Assembly: GCA_020845935.1 (NCBI GenBank)
Contig: JADLEV010000001.1
Location: 1 to 51,194, forward strand
DNA: 51,194 nucleotides
From: Gammaproteobacteria bacterium
GTDB taxonomy: Bacteria > Pseudomonadota > Gammaproteobacteria > Ga0077536
Reading direction: 5' to 3'
The translations under genes and the position numbers were made by a program. Under the pieces are notes generated by a model, which worked only from the letters and a program-made list of their open reading frames with translations, did not search any database and was not told the origin of the DNA. Positions within the stretch are counted from its first letter, which is position 1. Each line of letters opens with the position of its first letter. Below are positions 33,208-42,533 of the stretch, one piece after another.

Positions 33208-33833
33208 GGCGAGCCTCCCGTGTTGCCGCTGAACTCGACGGTGAACCAGAGCAGTTCACACTGCGCCTTGAGGTTGGCCTGCACCGCGCTCGGATCGATC
33301 GTGGTCGCGCCGCGATCCAGCACGCAATGCGAGACGTGATACAGCCCGGCGCCGTGCGTATCGAGCAGATCGAACAATGCCACCAGGTCATCCTCGTGCA
33401 GCAGACCCAGGTCCAGCGTCATCTGGCTCGCGCGCAGACCCTGCCGGCCGGCCAACGCCGGCAACGCCGACAGGTGCGGTCGCTGCGGATCGATGCGATA
33501 GCTGAATTCCGGCAAGCCGATCGTCTCGCCGGCAAACCGCAGCGTCTCCAGCCAATCGAGACGGCGCTCCTCGCCGATGATGCCAAGCTGCGCGAGTCGC
33601 TCGAATTCCGGCAACTGCTCCTGGATGATGCGGCGGTCCTCGTCGATCGCAAGATAGCGCGCGCTGATGGCGCGGGATCGCTGCTGCTCAGCGGTGAACT
33701 CGGCGCGTGCCCGATCGCGGTAATACGCTCCGGCAAGGAACAGCGCAACACTCAACAGCACGCTGCCGAGGCACAGCGCCAGCGCCCCGCGCAACGGCGT
33801 CACCCAATCGAACCTAGCCGGCATCGTTGCCAT
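33204..33833 (-). CDS. MshJ-like pilus assembly protein (PilO-type)
   Basis: An inner-membrane protein of about 209 residues: short cytoplasmic start (MATMPARFDWVTPLRG), one membrane segment (ALALCLGSVLLSVALFLAGAYY), then a coiled-coil-prone stretch (ARAEFTAEQQRSRAISARY) and a periplasmic domain, the layout of MshJ/PilO/GspM proteins. It overlaps the MshI-like gene by about 20 bp and the MshK-like gene by 4 bp. The open frame continues to 33890, but that would overlap the previous gene by 77 bp. Role: inner-membrane assembly platform with MshI-like and MshG-like proteins. Confidence 0.75.
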   Translation of the reverse strand: MATMPARFDWVTPLRGALALCLGSVLLSVALFLAGAYYRDRARAEFTAEQQRSRAISARYLAIDEDRRIIQEQLPEFERLAQLGIIGEERRLDWLETLRFAGETIGLPEFSYRIDPQRPHLSALPALAGRQGLRASQMTLDLGLLHEDDLVALFDLLDTHGAGLYHVSHCVLDRGATTIDPSAVQANLKAQCELLWFTVEFSGNTGGSP

Positions 33834-35412
33834 GCTCGAAGACGACCTGCAAGGTGAAGGTGGAAGGAGCGCCGGCAGCGGTCGGGGCAACCTCGCCGCT
33901 GAGATTGGCCGACGGCCGGGTATCGACCGGCCAGCGGGTAATGGTCACCGCGCGCACGCGCGGCGCTGCCCGCAAAGCTGCGGCAAAACGATCGACCTGC
34001 AGCGAGGTGCCGCGTGGATCGCCGGCGAAGCCATTGACGCGTCCCGTCACCTCGGCGGTCTGGCACACGATCCCCGCGCCACTCGCCGCGCCGCAAGGTG
34101 ATCCCGATGCGGACGGCACCCGGTCGGCACGCGCCGTGGCGTCGGCGCTGCCGCGCCAGTCGATGCGATCGAGATCGATCGCATCGTTGCCCTCCAGCGC
34201 GGCGCTCAAGGTTCGCAGCAGCGGCAGAGGCGTCACCTTGGAGCGCCGCAGTTCGGCGACGAGGTCGACCGCCGCGCGAATGTCCCGCGGTTCCGCCGGC
34301 GTCGGCGGCAATCCTCGCCGCGCAACCTCGTTGCGCGCCTGGTAGTAGTCCGCCTGCTGCCGTGCCATCACCGCCTGGCGCTGATACGACAGGCCTTCGA
34401 GCAGGCCGAAACCGCCCCAGCCGGCGCCGGCCAGCAGTACCGCGATACTCGCCGCGAACAGACCGACCCGCGCCCGGTACAACGAGAAGTACCGCATCTG
34501 CTCGCGCCGGGCGTAGTGATTGCGCGGCGGCTTCGCCAGCAGCACCTGTGCAAACAGCAGATCGCAATACGGCGTCGTCAGCGCGCCACTGACGCCGAGC
34601 TTGCGGCCGACATCGGCGACATCGACCAGCAGGTACCGTTCGTCCTCGGTATCGCGACAGCGCGATGCGATCGCTTCCAGCCAGTCGCCGTGCGCGAGGA
34701 TGTAGATTTGCAGCGGCACGTTCGCCGCGAGCAGGCCGAGGCTGCTCAGATAGCGACGCAGCTTGTCGAGTTCACCCAGCAGATAGCCACCGATCGGCGT
34801 CGTGCCGGAACGCGGCAACGGCACCAGACGACTGAGCTTGAACTGGCGATCGCGAAAGAAGGTCTGGCGCAGCCCGCCGGAGCCATGCAGCGTGACCAGC
34901 AGCACATTGGCGCCGCCGGCGCCGATGGCCGGCAGCAGCTGACCGCTGAGAATCGGCAGCGACAGGATGCCGGCGAGGGCGATACGATGCGCGGCGATCT
35001 GCTCGATCCATGGCGCGACCAGCTCTGGCTTCACCAGTGCCGTCAGCAGGACACGGTCATCGCGCCGGCCTTCCGGCTCGCGGCCCTGGACCAGCGCATG
35101 ACAGTAACTCGTGCCGCGAAACAGCCGGGCCTGCTTGCGTTGCAGCACGGCGCGCCGATCGGCGCCACGGACATGCGGAATGGAGTCCTGGCGATACTCC
35201 TCCTCGACCAGGTCGGCCAGCACGTACAGCGGCTCGTTGGCGGTCTGCGACAGATAGCGGCCGAACTGTTCCAGCCCGTGCTCGTCGGCGCCGAACACGA
35301 ATCCGGCCGCGATCTCGCCGCCGCGCCACTGGTACACCGTCGCCCGATCGGCGGTGAGCAGCAAGGCGCGGCGGCCGTCGCTGCTAAATCCGGATTTGAG
35401 CGATAAGGTCAT
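33814..35412 (-). CDS. MshI/PilM-PilN-like pilus assembly platform protein
   Basis: A 532-residue protein with a long N-terminal cytoplasmic part (1-315) that may have an actin-like PilM fold, one membrane segment (VGLFAASIAVLLAGAGWGGFGLL, about 316-338), a coiled-coil stretch (YQRQAVMARQQADYYQARNEV) and a periplasmic PilN-like domain. In MSHA systems MshI is the PilM-like partner at this position. Its start lies within the last codons of the MshG-like gene (29 bp overlap), showing tight coupling. Assignment rests on position and topology more than on residues. Confidence 0.75.
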   Translation of the reverse strand: MTLSLKSGFSSDGRRALLLTADRATVYQWRGGEIAAGFVFGADEHGLEQFGRYLSQTANEPLYVLADLVEEEYRQDSIPHVRGADRRAVLQRKQARLFRGTSYCHALVQGREPEGRRDDRVLLTALVKPELVAPWIEQIAAHRIALAGILSLPILSGQLLPAIGAGGANVLLVTLHGSGGLRQTFFRDRQFKLSRLVPLPRSGTTPIGGYLLGELDKLRRYLSSLGLLAANVPLQIYILAHGDWLEAIASRCRDTEDERYLLVDVADVGRKLGVSGALTTPYCDLLFAQVLLAKPPRNHYARREQMRYFSLYRARVGLFAASIAVLLAGAGWGGFGLLEGLSYQRQAVMARQQADYYQARNEVARRGLPPTPAEPRDIRAAVDLVAELRRSKVTPLPLLRTLSAALEGNDAIDLDRIDWRGSADATARADRVPSASGSPCGAASGAGIVCQTAEVTGRVNGFAGDPRGTSLQVDRFAAALRAAPRVRAVTITRWPVDTRPSANLSGEVAPTAAGAPSTFTLQVVFEHGNDAG

Positions 35413-36589
35413 AGATCGGACCGAAGATGGCCGCGATTATCCATAGCAGGAACAGGCCGAGCACGACGATCAACACCGGCGACAACAGCGCCTGACCCTG
35501 GTCGATCGCCTCCCGCACGTCGCGCGTGTAGAAATAGCAGACGTTGTTCAATGCCTGTTCCAATGCGCCGCTCTGCTCGCCGACCCGCAGCATCCGGATC
35601 ACCAGCGGTGGAAACAGCTCGGTCTGCGCGAAGCTGGCGCTGATGCCGCCGCCGTCGCGAATCCGGCGGCCGGCGTCCCGCACCGCTTCACGCAGTACCG
35701 CGTTGCCGACAATGTCCTCGCCGGCGCGCAGGCAATCGAGCACCGTGATCCCCGCCGCATACATGATCGAGAAGAAATTGGCGAAGCGCGCCAGCATGAT
35801 CTTGCGCGCAATGCCGCCGATGATGGGCAAACGCAGCAGCAGTTCATCGGCAAGGTCGCGGAGCCGCCAGCTCGTCCGCACGGCGACGACACCGCCGGCC
35901 ACTGCCGCCAGCGAGGCTCCCAGCAACCACGGCCAGTAGGCTGCCAGGAACCGCGACACCACCAGCAGCACGCGCGTCTGCGGCGGCAGCGCTTGTCCCA
36001 TCGCCGCCAGCAGCGACACCATCTGTGGCACCACCGACACCATCAGGAAACCGAACACGAGCAGCATCACGACCAGCGCGAAGGCCGGATAGATCAGCAG
36101 CCGTCTGGTCTGTGCCGCCTGTTCGTCCTGCCACTTCAGGTTCTCGCCGATCTTCGCCAACACCTCGCTCAGCACGCCGCTGCTTTCGCCGGCACGAATC
36201 AACGACACGAACACCGGATCGAAGATGTCGGGAAAGTCCGCCATCGCGCCGGACAGGGTCTTGCCGCCCTCGATCGATTCGATCAGCGCTGCGGTCACTT
36301 CGCGCAGTGCCCGCCGTTCGATCGAATCGCGCAGGTCCGCCAGCGCCGCGAGGATCGGTACGCCGGCGCGCACCAGATGTTCGAGCTGAAAGCAGAACGT
36401 GATCAACTCCGGGCGCCGCACGACGCGGCGGGCGCCCCGGCGCCGCCCGGCGCCGAGCGCGCGGTAGCTGACGAGGTCGAGCCCGAGCCGCGACAACCGT
36501 ACCTCGAGGTCGGCCGGATTGATCGCTTCGCCGCGGCCGCGCACGATCCGGCCGACGTCGTTCATTGCCTTGTAGCGATAGGCCTGCAT
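35384..36589 (-). CDS. GspF/MshG-like inner-membrane platform protein
   Basis: A 401-residue polytopic protein of the GspF/PilC family, the membrane platform that couples the assembly ATPase to pilin insertion. Two GspF repeats are visible: FCFQLEHLVRAGVPILAAL followed by helices LIYPAFALVVMLLVFGFLMV and PWLLGASLAAVAGGVVAV, then FANFFSIMYAAGITVLDCL ending in a last helix near LLSPVLIVVLGLFLLWIIAAIFGPIYDL. The start ATG 36589 overlaps the MshE-like stop (TGATG); the frame is open to 36922 but that is overlap only. Confidence 0.92.
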   Translation of the reverse strand: MQAYRYKAMNDVGRIVRGRGEAINPADLEVRLSRLGLDLVSYRALGAGRRRGARRVVRRPELITFCFQLEHLVRAGVPILAALADLRDSIERRALREVTAALIESIEGGKTLSGAMADFPDIFDPVFVSLIRAGESSGVLSEVLAKIGENLKWQDEQAAQTRRLLIYPAFALVVMLLVFGFLMVSVVPQMVSLLAAMGQALPPQTRVLLVVSRFLAAYWPWLLGASLAAVAGGVVAVRTSWRLRDLADELLLRLPIIGGIARKIMLARFANFFSIMYAAGITVLDCLRAGEDIVGNAVLREAVRDAGRRIRDGGGISASFAQTELFPPLVIRMLRVGEQSGALEQALNNVCYFYTRDVREAIDQGQALLSPVLIVVLGLFLLWIIAAIFGPIYDLIAQIRI

Positions 36590-38298
36590 CAGCCCAGGCG
36601 CCCGGTCAGATCGACCACGCGCGCGATCTCGTCGATGGTCGTCGTGCCATCCAGCACGCGCCTTGCCGCGACGTCGGCGAGTGGCTGGAAGCCGCCGGCA
36701 AGAGCGGCCTGGGTCAATTCCTTCAGCGTCGCGCCGCGGACGATCAGTTCGTCGATCTCGCGGCTGAACTTCAGCAGTTCCATCAATGCGGTACGCCCGG
36801 CATAACCCTGGTCCGGGGCATGCCGTGCCTCCTCGCTGACGCGGTGGATCACGGCGCCGGCGGCGGCATCGAGACCGAGGATGCGGCGTTCGATCTCGGA
36901 TGGCGCGTAGGGTTCGCGACAATCGACGCGGAGCCGGCGCACCAGACGCTGGGCGAGAATGCCGATGACATTGCCGGCCATCACCTCGGGCTTGATGCCC
37001 ATGTCGGTCAAGCGCGGGATCGCGCCGAGCGCGGAGTTGGTATGCAGCGTGGAAAACACCTGATGGCCCGTCATCGCCGCGCGGAACGCCATCTGCGCGG
37101 TGTCCTCATCGCGGATTTCGCCGACCAGAATGATGTCCGGGTCCTGCCGCAGCATCGCGCGTACGCCATCGCCGAAGCTCAGTCGCGCCACCTCGTTGAC
37201 CGAGGTCTGCCGAATCATGCCCATCGGATATTCGACCGGATCCTCCAGCGTCATGATGTTGACCGCCTCACTGTTCAGATGGCTCAGCAGCGAATACAGC
37301 GTCGTGGTCTTGCCGCTGCCGGTCGGGCCGGTGACCAGCAGCAAGCCCTCCGGACGCCCTACCATGACCTTCAGCAACGTCAATACATCCGGGTCGAGAC
37401 CCAGCGCGTCGAGGCCGACGATGCCCTTCTGCCGATCGAGCACGCGCAGCACGATGTTCTCGCCATGCACCGTCGGAAAGGTCGAAACGCGGAAATCGAT
37501 GCTGCGGCCGGACAGCGACAGCGTGATGCGGCCATCCTGAGGCGCTCGCGTCTCGGCGATATCCATACCGGCCATCACCTTGATGCGCACCGAGATCGCC
37601 GACCAATAGTTCTTGTGCAGCGAGCGCACCTGGCGCAGCACCCCGTCGATGCGATAGCGGAAGCGGAGGAAACCTTCCTCGGGTTCGAAATGAATGTCCG
37701 ATGCACCGCGCTTGACCGCGTCCGACAGCAGCGCGTTGACCAGCCGCACCACCGGCTGACTGTATTCCTCGCGTTCCGCGTCGATGCTCGCGTAATCGAT
37801 CTCGCCGGTCTCGATCTCCTGCAGGATGCCATCGACCGACAGTTCGAAGCCGTAGACCTGATCGATCGCCTTGTCGATCTCGGCCTCGCCGGCGAGCAGC
37901 GGCACCAGTTCGATACCGCCACCGAGCATCGCGTGGATCTGATCGAGCGCGACGACGTTGAAGGTGTCGGCCATGGCGATGGTCAGGCGATTGCCGCTCG
38001 CTTCGAAGGTCAACGGCAGGATCTTGAACCGGCGCGCGACCTCCTTCGGGATCAGCGCGATGGCTTCGCCGTCGACCACGACCTTGGCAAGATCGGCCTT
38101 GCGCTGGCCAAGCGCGCCGCCAAGCACATCGAGGATGATCGCCTCGGTAGCGAACCCGAGCCGGACCAGAATCTTGCCAAGGTGCTCCCTGTTCTTCTTC
38201 TGCTCGATCAGCGCGATGCGGACCTGATCGGAACTGACCACGCCCTTGCGGACCAGCAGTTCCCCGATGCGAAGCTGTGCTGTCGAGGTGCCGATCAT
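36589..38298 (-). CDS. GspE/PilB/MshE-type assembly ATPase
   Basis: A 569-residue secretion/pilus hexameric ATPase. The N-terminal MshEN-type domain (GELLVRKGVVSSDQVRIAL) can bind cyclic di-GMP in MshE. Catalytic motifs are Walker A GPTGSGKTTT, the Asp box, Walker B DIILVGEIRD and the His box TGHQVFSTLHTNSA. The tetracysteine zinc loop of GspE/MshE is largely gone: only Cys in VDCREPY remains and the second CxxC position reads RHAPDQGYAGR. It overlaps the MshN-like gene by 4 nt (ATGA) and the MshG-like gene (TGATG). Confidence 0.94.
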   Translation of the reverse strand: MIGTSTAQLRIGELLVRKGVVSSDQVRIALIEQKKNREHLGKILVRLGFATEAIILDVLGGALGQRKADLAKVVVDGEAIALIPKEVARRFKILPLTFEASGNRLTIAMADTFNVVALDQIHAMLGGGIELVPLLAGEAEIDKAIDQVYGFELSVDGILQEIETGEIDYASIDAEREEYSQPVVRLVNALLSDAVKRGASDIHFEPEEGFLRFRYRIDGVLRQVRSLHKNYWSAISVRIKVMAGMDIAETRAPQDGRITLSLSGRSIDFRVSTFPTVHGENIVLRVLDRQKGIVGLDALGLDPDVLTLLKVMVGRPEGLLLVTGPTGSGKTTTLYSLLSHLNSEAVNIMTLEDPVEYPMGMIRQTSVNEVARLSFGDGVRAMLRQDPDIILVGEIRDEDTAQMAFRAAMTGHQVFSTLHTNSALGAIPRLTDMGIKPEVMAGNVIGILAQRLVRRLRVDCREPYAPSEIERRILGLDAAAGAVIHRVSEEARHAPDQGYAGRTALMELLKFSREIDELIVRGATLKELTQAALAGGFQPLADVAARRVLDGTTTIDEIARVVDLTGRLG

Positions 38299-39656
38299 GG
38301 GGTGGCGGGCACCGCCAGCGCATCGATCCGGGCACGGGTGGCGGCGGCATCGAAGGTCGCCGGGCTGCCGGCCGCGGCGAGCGCCAGCGCCTTGCGGTAA
38401 TAGTCCATCGCCGCCGCACTCTGACCGAGATGATCGAGACTGACCGCGAGATTGAAGGCGTAATCGGCCTGATCCGCCGCGGCGCCGAATGCGGCGAAGA
38501 ATTGCTGCTGTGCTTCCGGCCAGCGCTGTTGCCGCGCGAGCAGGCGACCCAACGTGAAATGCAGCGGCGCACTGCCCGGCTGGCGCGCGAGCAACTGCCG
38601 CAGTTCGCTTTCACCGGCCTCGGCATCGTCACCACTGAGCGCGGCCAATCCCGCGCTGGCGATGGCATCACTCGGATTCAACCGAAGTTGTTCGCGATAC
38701 CACGAGCGCGCCTGCGGAGCGTCCCCCTGCCGCACCGCAACGGCGGCAAGGCCGAGCAGCGCGTCGCGGCTGGAGGCATCGTTGCGCAGTGCCGCGAGGT
38801 AGGCGGCGCGCGCCGCGGTCAGGTCTCCCCGCTGCAGCGCGTCATAACCTTCGACCAGATTGCCATCGAGCGTCACCGGCACCGTGCGACGCGACACGCG
38901 CAGCAAGCGCGGCGTCGTTTCAACCTCCGGGGTCGGCGCGGCCGGAACGGCTTGCGGCACCGCGGCAGGAACCGCGGGTTCCGGTGCCAAACGGATCGCG
39001 TTGTCGCCGGACGCCGGTGGTGTGGCCGCCGCCGATGATGATGACGGCACCACAGGGGTCACCGCTCCTGGGGCACTGGTCGGCGGTGTCGATGGCGGCA
39101 CGGGAGCCGCCGCTACCGCCGCCAGCGACACCGGTGTCGTGACCGGGGTCAACTGCAGGGAATAGTAGCAATAGGCAGCGCCGGCAACGATGACGAACAG
39201 GGCCAGCACGCTGCCCAGCGCGATGCGGTAGGTCGCGTTGCCGCGACCGCCGCTGCGGGCGGCGAACACGGTATGCGCGCCGACGACAACCGCGCGCTCC
39301 ATGGTCGGCGCAGTTGGATCGTTGCCGGCGATGCCCGGCCGGGTATCGCGGCCGGCACTGACTGCATCACGGCCCGGGCCAAACGGCTCCCGCCCACCGG
39401 GCACGAACTCCGGCACGCGGCCGGAGCCGAGTGCCAGCGGTTCGCGCAGTTGCTCATCGGAGCGTTCGCCCGGCTCGGGCAATTCCCCCTGCGCGGCACG
39501 CTCGCGGGCGGTCGTGACCAGGGGTTCCAGCGTTGGTTCGAAGGTACCGGCGCGCACCGGTTCGGGGCCTGCGGCCGCAGCGCCGCCCGCCGATGCCGCT
39601 TGCGCCTTCCTCTTTTCCTCCTCCGCCTTGCGGAGGGCATCCATCAACAGGCTCAT
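38295..39656 (-). CDS. MshN-like TPR protein
   Basis: A 453-residue inner-membrane protein. The start MSLLMDALRKAEEEKRKAQ is characteristic of MshN-type proteins. A cytoplasmic Pro/Ala-rich part leads to one membrane segment (LGSVLALFVIVAGAAYCYYSL, near 153-173), followed by an Ala/Pro/Thr-rich linker and C-terminal TPR repeats (about 280-450, for example GYDALQRGDLTAARAAYLAAL and LARQQRWPEAQQQFFAAFG). Its stop overlaps the MshE-like start. Probably a periplasmic assembly or scaffold protein of the pilus. Confidence 0.85.
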   Translation of the reverse strand: MSLLMDALRKAEEEKRKAQAASAGGAAAAGPEPVRAGTFEPTLEPLVTTARERAAQGELPEPGERSDEQLREPLALGSGRVPEFVPGGREPFGPGRDAVSAGRDTRPGIAGNDPTAPTMERAVVVGAHTVFAARSGGRGNATYRIALGSVLALFVIVAGAAYCYYSLQLTPVTTPVSLAAVAAAPVPPSTPPTSAPGAVTPVVPSSSSAAATPPASGDNAIRLAPEPAVPAAVPQAVPAAPTPEVETTPRLLRVSRRTVPVTLDGNLVEGYDALQRGDLTAARAAYLAALRNDASSRDALLGLAAVAVRQGDAPQARSWYREQLRLNPSDAIASAGLAALSGDDAEAGESELRQLLARQPGSAPLHFTLGRLLARQQRWPEAQQQFFAAFGAAADQADYAFNLAVSLDHLGQSAAAMDYYRKALALAAAGSPATFDAAATRARIDALAVPATP

Positions 39657-39683
39657 CGGTGCCGCGACCGGTCCGCCCGCGGA

Positions 39684-41123
39684 TTACTGCGCAGCGCCGG
39701 TCTGCCGCTCCAGGAACCGGCCGTAGTCGCCGAGATCCTGCCGCAGACTCGGGTTGCGGACGATGACCGGGCGAATGAACACCACGAGTTCAGTCTTGAC
39801 GGTGTCATTGCTGCGGCCGGTGAACAGCCCTTCGCCGAGCAAGGGGACGCGCGACAGCAACGGCACGCGTTCACTGCCCTTGAACACGGTGTCCTGCATC
39901 AAACCTCCAAGTACCGCGATCTGGCCGTTGGTCAGGCGCAGCAGCGATTCGAGCTCGCGCACTGCGATCTCCGGAATCTCGCTGACGATCTCCTTGCCGT
40001 CCTCGCGCACCAGACTCGGATTCGGATCGCGCACATAGCCGATGATGCGGGAGATCGTCGGCCGCACGTTCAGCAGCACGACATCGTTGTCGTTGATCTG
40101 CGGCGTCACGTTCATGACGAAACCGACCGGCACGGTATGCGCGGTGGTCGTGAAGATCGTCTCGCGGCGCGAGAAACCCGACGCCGTGCCCTCGATGTCA
40201 CGGATCGTGCCTTCGACGGTGAAGTAGACCCGATTCTCCGATACCTTCAGCACCGCGGTCTGATTGTTCATCGCCATGATGCGGGGGCTCGACAGCACGC
40301 GCGTCGTGCCGAACCGTTCCAGCAGGTTGATGGTCGCACTGACGTCCAGACCTTCCTTGTTCGGATCGGTGTAATTGAATACCAGCGTCGGCACCTCACC
40401 CGAGGCCGGTGTGCCGGCCAGCGTCAATACCGAACCGAGACCGGCGCGCCCGGCCTGGCGCACCAGGGTCCAATCGATGCCGGTCTGGTATCTGTCGTCC
40501 AGCCGCACTTCGACGATGGTTGCTTCGATCATCACCTGGCGCTGGGCGCTGGCCAGCACCGCATCGATGAATGCCTGAACACGGCGGTGCTGCCGCTCGG
40601 TCGCATTGACCAGCACCAGCCCGGCTTCGGGATTGGCGATGACCTTGTCGCTCGCCGGCAGTTTGCCCTCGTCATCGATCGGCACGGTCTCACCGAGCAG
40701 CGCGAGCAGGTTGACGGAGAGCGTCTGCCAGAAACGGTTGTTCGATACCGAGCGGATATCGGCCGCGGAATTGTTCTGGCCGGCCGCTTCGATCTGGGTC
40801 GATACCTGCATCTGCAGCGTGCTGTCGCGCTGCATGTTGACGTAATCGATGCGGTAGCTGCGGACCGTGGCGGTATCGGGTGAGATCACATAGGCGCCGT
40901 CGCGCTCCTGGTAACGGATATCGACCTGGCCGGCGATCCGTTCGAGGATTTGCGGCAGCGTCTGCTCGATCGCGTTCAGCGTGACGTTGCCGCTGACGCC
41001 GGGATGAATGTCGATATTGACCGTCGCATCACGGGCCAGCGCAAACAGCAGCTCACGCACCGGCACATCGTTGACCACCACGGTGTATTTTTCGAGCGGC
41101 GCGGCCGGCGCTGGCGGCGGCAC
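39684..41123 (-). CDS. MshL/PilQ-like secretin, body only (gene broken by amber codon)
   Basis: Outer-membrane secretin channel of the pilus. The 479-residue part holds the N-terminal STN/N0-like region (YTVVVNDVPVRELLFALARD, LPQILERIAGQVDI) and the secretin domain (VMIEATIVEVRLDD, VLSSPRIMAMNNQTAVLKV, PVGFVMNVTPQIN, AVLGGLMQDT). It has no signal peptide of its own: the first codon (GTG 41121-41123) follows directly a TAG (41124-41126) that is in frame with the lipoprotein leader upstream (41282). With read-through the product would be 532 residues, close to MshL proteins. As it stands, the channel would not be exported unless the amber codon is suppressed or is a sequence error. Confidence 0.85.
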   Translation of the reverse strand: MPPPAPAAPLEKYTVVVNDVPVRELLFALARDATVNIDIHPGVSGNVTLNAIEQTLPQILERIAGQVDIRYQERDGAYVISPDTATVRSYRIDYVNMQRDSTLQMQVSTQIEAAGQNNSAADIRSVSNNRFWQTLSVNLLALLGETVPIDDEGKLPASDKVIANPEAGLVLVNATERQHRRVQAFIDAVLASAQRQVMIEATIVEVRLDDRYQTGIDWTLVRQAGRAGLGSVLTLAGTPASGEVPTLVFNYTDPNKEGLDVSATINLLERFGTTRVLSSPRIMAMNNQTAVLKVSENRVYFTVEGTIRDIEGTASGFSRRETIFTTTAHTVPVGFVMNVTPQINDNDVVLLNVRPTISRIIGYVRDPNPSLVREDGKEIVSEIPEIAVRELESLLRLTNGQIAVLGGLMQDTVFKGSERVPLLSRVPLLGEGLFTGRSNDTVKTELVVFIRPVIVRNPSLRQDLGDYGRFLERQTGAAQ

Positions 41124-41282
41124 CTAGGGCGCCTGTTCGACCAGCGGTGGGATCGGTGTCGCCGGCGCGGCGACGGTGGTCAGATGGCCATCACCCGGCG
41201 GTGTCGGTTCGGGAGCGAGCTGCGCGCAGCTGCCGATCAGCAGCGCCAGCAACAGGGTTCCGGTGCGCGCGAGGTTGATCAT
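41124..41282 (-). pseudogene. N-terminal lipoprotein leader of the secretin, cut off by in-frame TAG
   Basis: Starting at ATG 41282: MINLARTGTLLLALLIGSC gives a signal peptide with lipobox LIGSC, followed by a Pro-rich stretch (APEPTPPGDG, APATPIPPL) and VEQAP, then TAG at 41124-41126. The frame continues without change into the secretin body. A 52-residue lipoprotein on its own is possible, but the continuation makes a disrupted single gene more likely. Confidence 0.75.
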
Positions 41283-41369
41283 CGCTCGGTAGCTTAGCAC
41301 ACCGTCGCGATGACTCCCGTCCGCTTCGATCCGACCGTCTTTCATTCCATGCCACCGGGAGGTTCGTCG

Positions 41370-42533
41370 TCAATCACCTTCCGTCACCGCGTCCTGCGAT
41401 GCCGATCGTGCCGCCGCCTGTCCGGCCAGTTCGCGGACGCGAGCGAGCGTCAGCGGTGGGCCAGGCACTGGCCGAAAATCTTCCGGCACGACGATAGCAT
41501 CGCCATCGGTGGCGTTCCCAGTTGCCGGGCTCCCGGCAGTGATTGGGATTTCGTCATTGGCCGCAGCGGGGACGGCAGGCAGGGGATCGACCTTCGCCGC
41601 ATCGCCAACAGGGGCGGTTGCCGTCAGGGTCGGGGCGTGCGCCTGCCAGGCAAACCACCCGACCGCGGCCAGCGCCAGCGCGAGCAGCACCAACAGCACC
41701 AGCGCGAGACCGGTGCCGCGCTTGGGCACGAACGGACTTTCCTGTTCGGCGCGGCGGACGTGGCGCGCGGTGACCTGCGCGGCGTTGTCGGCATACGCCG
41801 CGAGCAGGGCCTTGTCGGCAAGCTGGTTGATGCGGCGCAACAGACCATTCGAGCGCCGGCCGATGGCGCGGATCGCACCGGGCGTGAACAGGCCATCGCC
41901 GCGATAACCGCTCGCGCGCAACCGGCTGTTGAGGTAATCGCGGATCTGCTCGGCGCCGAACGGCGGCAGCGCGAAGCTGTAGCTGACCCGATCGAGCAGT
42001 TGCCGCATACCGTGCTGGCTCAGTTTTTCGTCCAGCTCCGGCTGGCCGAACAGGACGATCTGCAGCAGTTTGTCACTGCGCGTTTCGAGATTGCTCAACA
42101 GCCGCAGTTCCTCCAACGTTTCCAGCGGCATGCCCTGCGCTTCCTCGACGAACATCACGACCCGCCGCGCGGCCGCGTGCTTCTCCAGCAGATAGTCCTG
42201 CAGCCGGCGCAGCACCGCGAGCTTGGGCGCTTCGGCCTCCAAAGCGAGTCCTAGTTCGAACGCGATCGCGTGCAGGATTTGATCGGAAGCGATGCTCGGG
42301 TTCGCCAGATAGATGATCTCGCACTGCTCCGGCAGTTCGTGTTCCAGCATCCGGCACAGCATCGTCTTGCCGCTGCCGACCTCGCCGACCACCTTGATGA
42401 TCCCTTCGCCGCTGACGACCGCGTAGCGCAAGGCCTCGAGCACCGCGCCGCGGTTGCCGCCGGGGAAGAACAGCTCCGGATCCGGGGTCATCCGGAACGG
42501 CGGTCGCGCCAGGCCGAAATGCGCGCCGTACAT
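41370..42533 (-). CDS. MshM/ExeA-like AAA ATPase
   Basis: A 387-residue ATPase of the ExeA/MshM family, which in type II secretion helps secretin assembly. It starts MYGAHFGLARPPF, has Walker A GEVGSGKTML (50-58) and Walker B-like VVMFVEEAQGM, and the arginine/sensor region QLLDRVSYSFALPPFG. A membrane segment (GLALVLLVLLALALAAVGWFAW, about 280-301) leads to a short periplasmic Pro/Ala-rich tail. The start overlaps the response regulator stop (TGATG). An 87-bp gap separates it from the secretin leader. Confidence 0.92.
   Translation of the reverse strand: MYGAHFGLARPPFRMTPDPELFFPGGNRGAVLEALRYAVVSGEGIIKVVGEVGSGKTMLCRMLEHELPEQCEIIYLANPSIASDQILHAIAFELGLALEAEAPKLAVLRRLQDYLLEKHAAARRVVMFVEEAQGMPLETLEELRLLSNLETRSDKLLQIVLFGQPELDEKLSQHGMRQLLDRVSYSFALPPFGAEQIRDYLNSRLRASGYRGDGLFTPGAIRAIGRRSNGLLRRINQLADKALLAAYADNAAQVTARHVRRAEQESPFVPKRGTGLALVLLVLLALALAAVGWFAWQAHAPTLTATAPVGDAAKVDPLPAVPAAANDEIPITAGSPATGNATDGDAIVVPEDFRPVPGPPLTLARVRELAGQAAARSASQDAVTEGD

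Noticed and set aside
41124-41126. Amber codon in the secretin as possible pyrrolysine insertion
   Set aside because: No pyrrolysine tRNA or pylS-like gene is in the window, secretins are not known Pyl proteins, and the TAG sits in a non-catalytic linker. A mutation, error or ordinary suppression is simpler.
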